A stretch of 64,000 bases of DNA from B25-G16 sp964549945 (GTDB taxonomy: Bacteria; Desulfobacterota; DSM-4660; Desulfatiglandales; B25-G16). Location: assembly GCA_964549945.1 (NCBI GenBank), contig CAZJXD010000003.1:1-64000 (forward strand), in the 5' to 3' direction. How positions within the stretch are numbered: the first letter of the stretch is position 1; every line of letters begins with the position of its first letter. Positions 63,143-64,000 of the stretch are shown one piece after another. The position numbers and the translations under genes are program-made. The notes beneath the pieces were generated by a model that did not search any database, was not told the origin of the DNA, and saw only the letters and a program-made list of their open reading frames with translations.

Positions 63143-63356
63143 CGACTTTATTTTCTATGATAGATGAGTTGCCTGACTCGCCCGAGCTTCCTGCATGAAC
63201 CCATTCATCTATTTCCGACAGCTTGAAACGGAACAGCCGTCCCACTCGGTGAGCTGGGAGCCCTCGTTCCTCAATCCATCGATAAACTGAATCCTTGGCC
63301 ACCCCAAGGTGAGCGGCCACATCCTCGACAGCGACCCAACGTTCAGCAGAACTCAT
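63123..63356 (-). CDS. Excisionase-type HTH protein at the head of the BREX operon
   Basis: A 77-residue protein with a MerR/excisionase-type HTH_17 domain: WVAVEDVAAHLGVAKDSVYRW, then GLPAHRVGRLFRFKLSEIDEWV. The 25-residue acidic tail is unstructured. It overlaps brxA by 20 bases, so it is cotranscribed and is the natural candidate for operon regulation. No WYL-domain BrxR is seen. A GTG at 63380 would add eight basic residues; the ATG at 63356 is preceded by AGGAGA at 12 bases. Confidence 0.82.
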   Translation of the reverse strand: MSSAERWVAVEDVAAHLGVAKDSVYRWIEERGLPAHRVGRLFRFKLSEIDEWVHAGSSGESGNSSIIENKVDEQNKE

Positions 63357-63413
63357 TTCTTTTCTTGCTCTCCTATTCACGAATACCTACTGATGCAGAC
63401 GAAAACATACGAG

Positions 63414-63443
63414 AGCATATTAAACTTGATCTTTTATGTCAAG
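63414..63443 (-). promoter_or_regulatory. Candidate BREX operon promoter
   Basis: On the minus strand TTGACA (63443-63438) is followed after 18 bases by TATGCT (63419-63414). The transcript would start about 50 bases before the HTH gene and cover all eight BREX genes, none of which has a gap above 16 bases to its neighbour. Confidence 0.55.
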
Positions 63444-64000
63444 AATAATAAGGAGGCTTTTACATGGATTACGCCTGGGCGGTACCACAAGAACCTACGC
63501 TTCTAGTACAAAACACTCTCAAAAGCTGCTGCCGGTATTATGGGTTATACATACAACATTCCAACAGGTTCTAAGAAGCATGTTTTAGATAGATATTCTT
63601 CACTAATGCACTATTTAGTGTAGAAGGCTTTCTCACAGAACTATCCTCGTTTCCCTTCAATGCAATCTACCATACGGTCTCTTGGCCTTAACCACTTGAA
63701 CTTTCATGGCTAATTTGCAACATTTCGCCGCTTTTTACTTTACCTTGCCATCCAAGATGGGCGTCGAGATTCATCAATCTGTTTTCCAGTTTTTTCTTGT
63801 ATCTCTTGATTTCCCATACCGTAATCTTCAAGCGGACTCGGAGGTTGGTACATTTCAGTCATTTCTTTCACTTCAAAGCTGTCACTCACCAATGCGATGC
63901 CCTCTGAAACGAAACTGGGAGCCACATTACGCAACTCGCCCTTAAGACGAGGTATTGGTTGCGGTGGCAAAGAGTTCGATCAAAGCCAACTCATCTACTC
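63444..64000. other. Gene-free right end
   Basis: About 550 bases of AT-rich DNA with overlapping short ORFs on both strands at 63706-63970, none with a convincing start or family resemblance. CACTAA and TTTAGTG at 63600-63620 form a small hairpin. It may hold the end of the defence island. Confidence 0.4.

Noticed and set aside
63706..63970. Overlapping ORFs of 76-79 codons on both strands at the right end
   Set aside because: The minus-strand one starts with TTG just after an in-frame stop; neither has a ribosome binding site or family resemblance.
1..64000. CRISPR arrays, rRNA and tRNA genes
   Set aside because: No regularly spaced repeats with unique spacers and no rRNA or tRNA-like segments were recognised; the short-word spacer repeats lack unique spacers of constant length.

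Overview
The window looks like a scaffold from an assembled genome of an anaerobic, acyl-CoA-degrading Gram-negative bacterium, most likely a Desulfobacterota (deltaproteobacterial) lineage. I infer this from the complete gammaproteobacterial/deltaproteobacterial-type division and cell wall (dcw) cluster, a meso-diaminopimelate-type MurE, an FtsI with a C-terminal PASTA domain, and large beta-oxidation and Liv-type transporter operons. One 100-N gap at 16332-16431 is flanked by the same 55 bases on both sides, so it is a scaffolding artefact inside mraY and not a real gap.

Left end (1-2.4 kb, AT-rich, minus strand): what reads as a remnant of an integron gene-cassette array without a visible integrase. 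Two imperfect inverted repeats with attC architecture (264-322 and 1199-1261) separate an unknown protein, an Mrr-like restriction endonuclease and a 54-residue ORF. The first ten codons of an IS200/RAYT-like transposase run off the left edge.

2.8-8.1 kb (minus strand): an OtsA-like glycosyltransferase, a TreT-like trehalose synthase and an internally duplicated protein of unknown function form a probable trehalose operon. They are followed by a PIN toxin/RHH antitoxin pair and a DNA-alkyl methyltransferase (ogt). Related short-word repeats sit on both sides of the trehalose and toxin block.

8.5-28.2 kb (plus strand): the dcw cluster mraZ-rsmH-ftsL-ftsI-murE-murF-mraY-murD-ftsW-murG-murC-murB-ftsQ-ftsA-ftsZ, plus a radical SAM protein overlapping ftsZ by one base. 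Three AAAGTG repeats at exact 10-bp spacing in front of mraZ are a textbook MraZ autoregulatory operator. No ddl gene lies between murB and ftsQ, where many relatives have one. Several spacers are filled with iterated short words, and one of them supplies the N-terminal codons of murG.

28.3-37.7 kb (minus strand): a thiolase, a 3-hydroxyacyl-CoA dehydrogenase, an SDR, a 4-hydroxybutyryl-CoA dehydratase family enzyme with all cluster ligands kept, a fused enoyl-CoA hydratase/3-hydroxyacyl-CoA dehydrogenase and two acyl-CoA dehydrogenases. Together they can take an acyl-CoA or 4-hydroxybutyryl-CoA to acetyl-CoA. Divergent from it (38.5-45.1 kb, plus strand) is a complete Liv-type ABC importer (binding protein, two permeases, two ATPases) with an acyl-CoA ligase inside the operon, so uptake and CoA activation of an organic acid are probably coupled.

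45.1-63.4 kb (minus strand): a defence island. A tightly packed eight-gene operon encodes a small HTH protein, BrxA, BrxB, BrxC, PglX, an AlbA_2/Schlafen-type ATP-binding protein, PglZ and BrxL, which is a complete type 1 BREX phage-defence system. Downstream are a two-gene module I do not recognise (a soluble protein overlapping a four-helix membrane protein) and decayed fragments of AlbA_2-type proteins. The last 0.6 kb holds the likely BREX promoter and no convincing gene.
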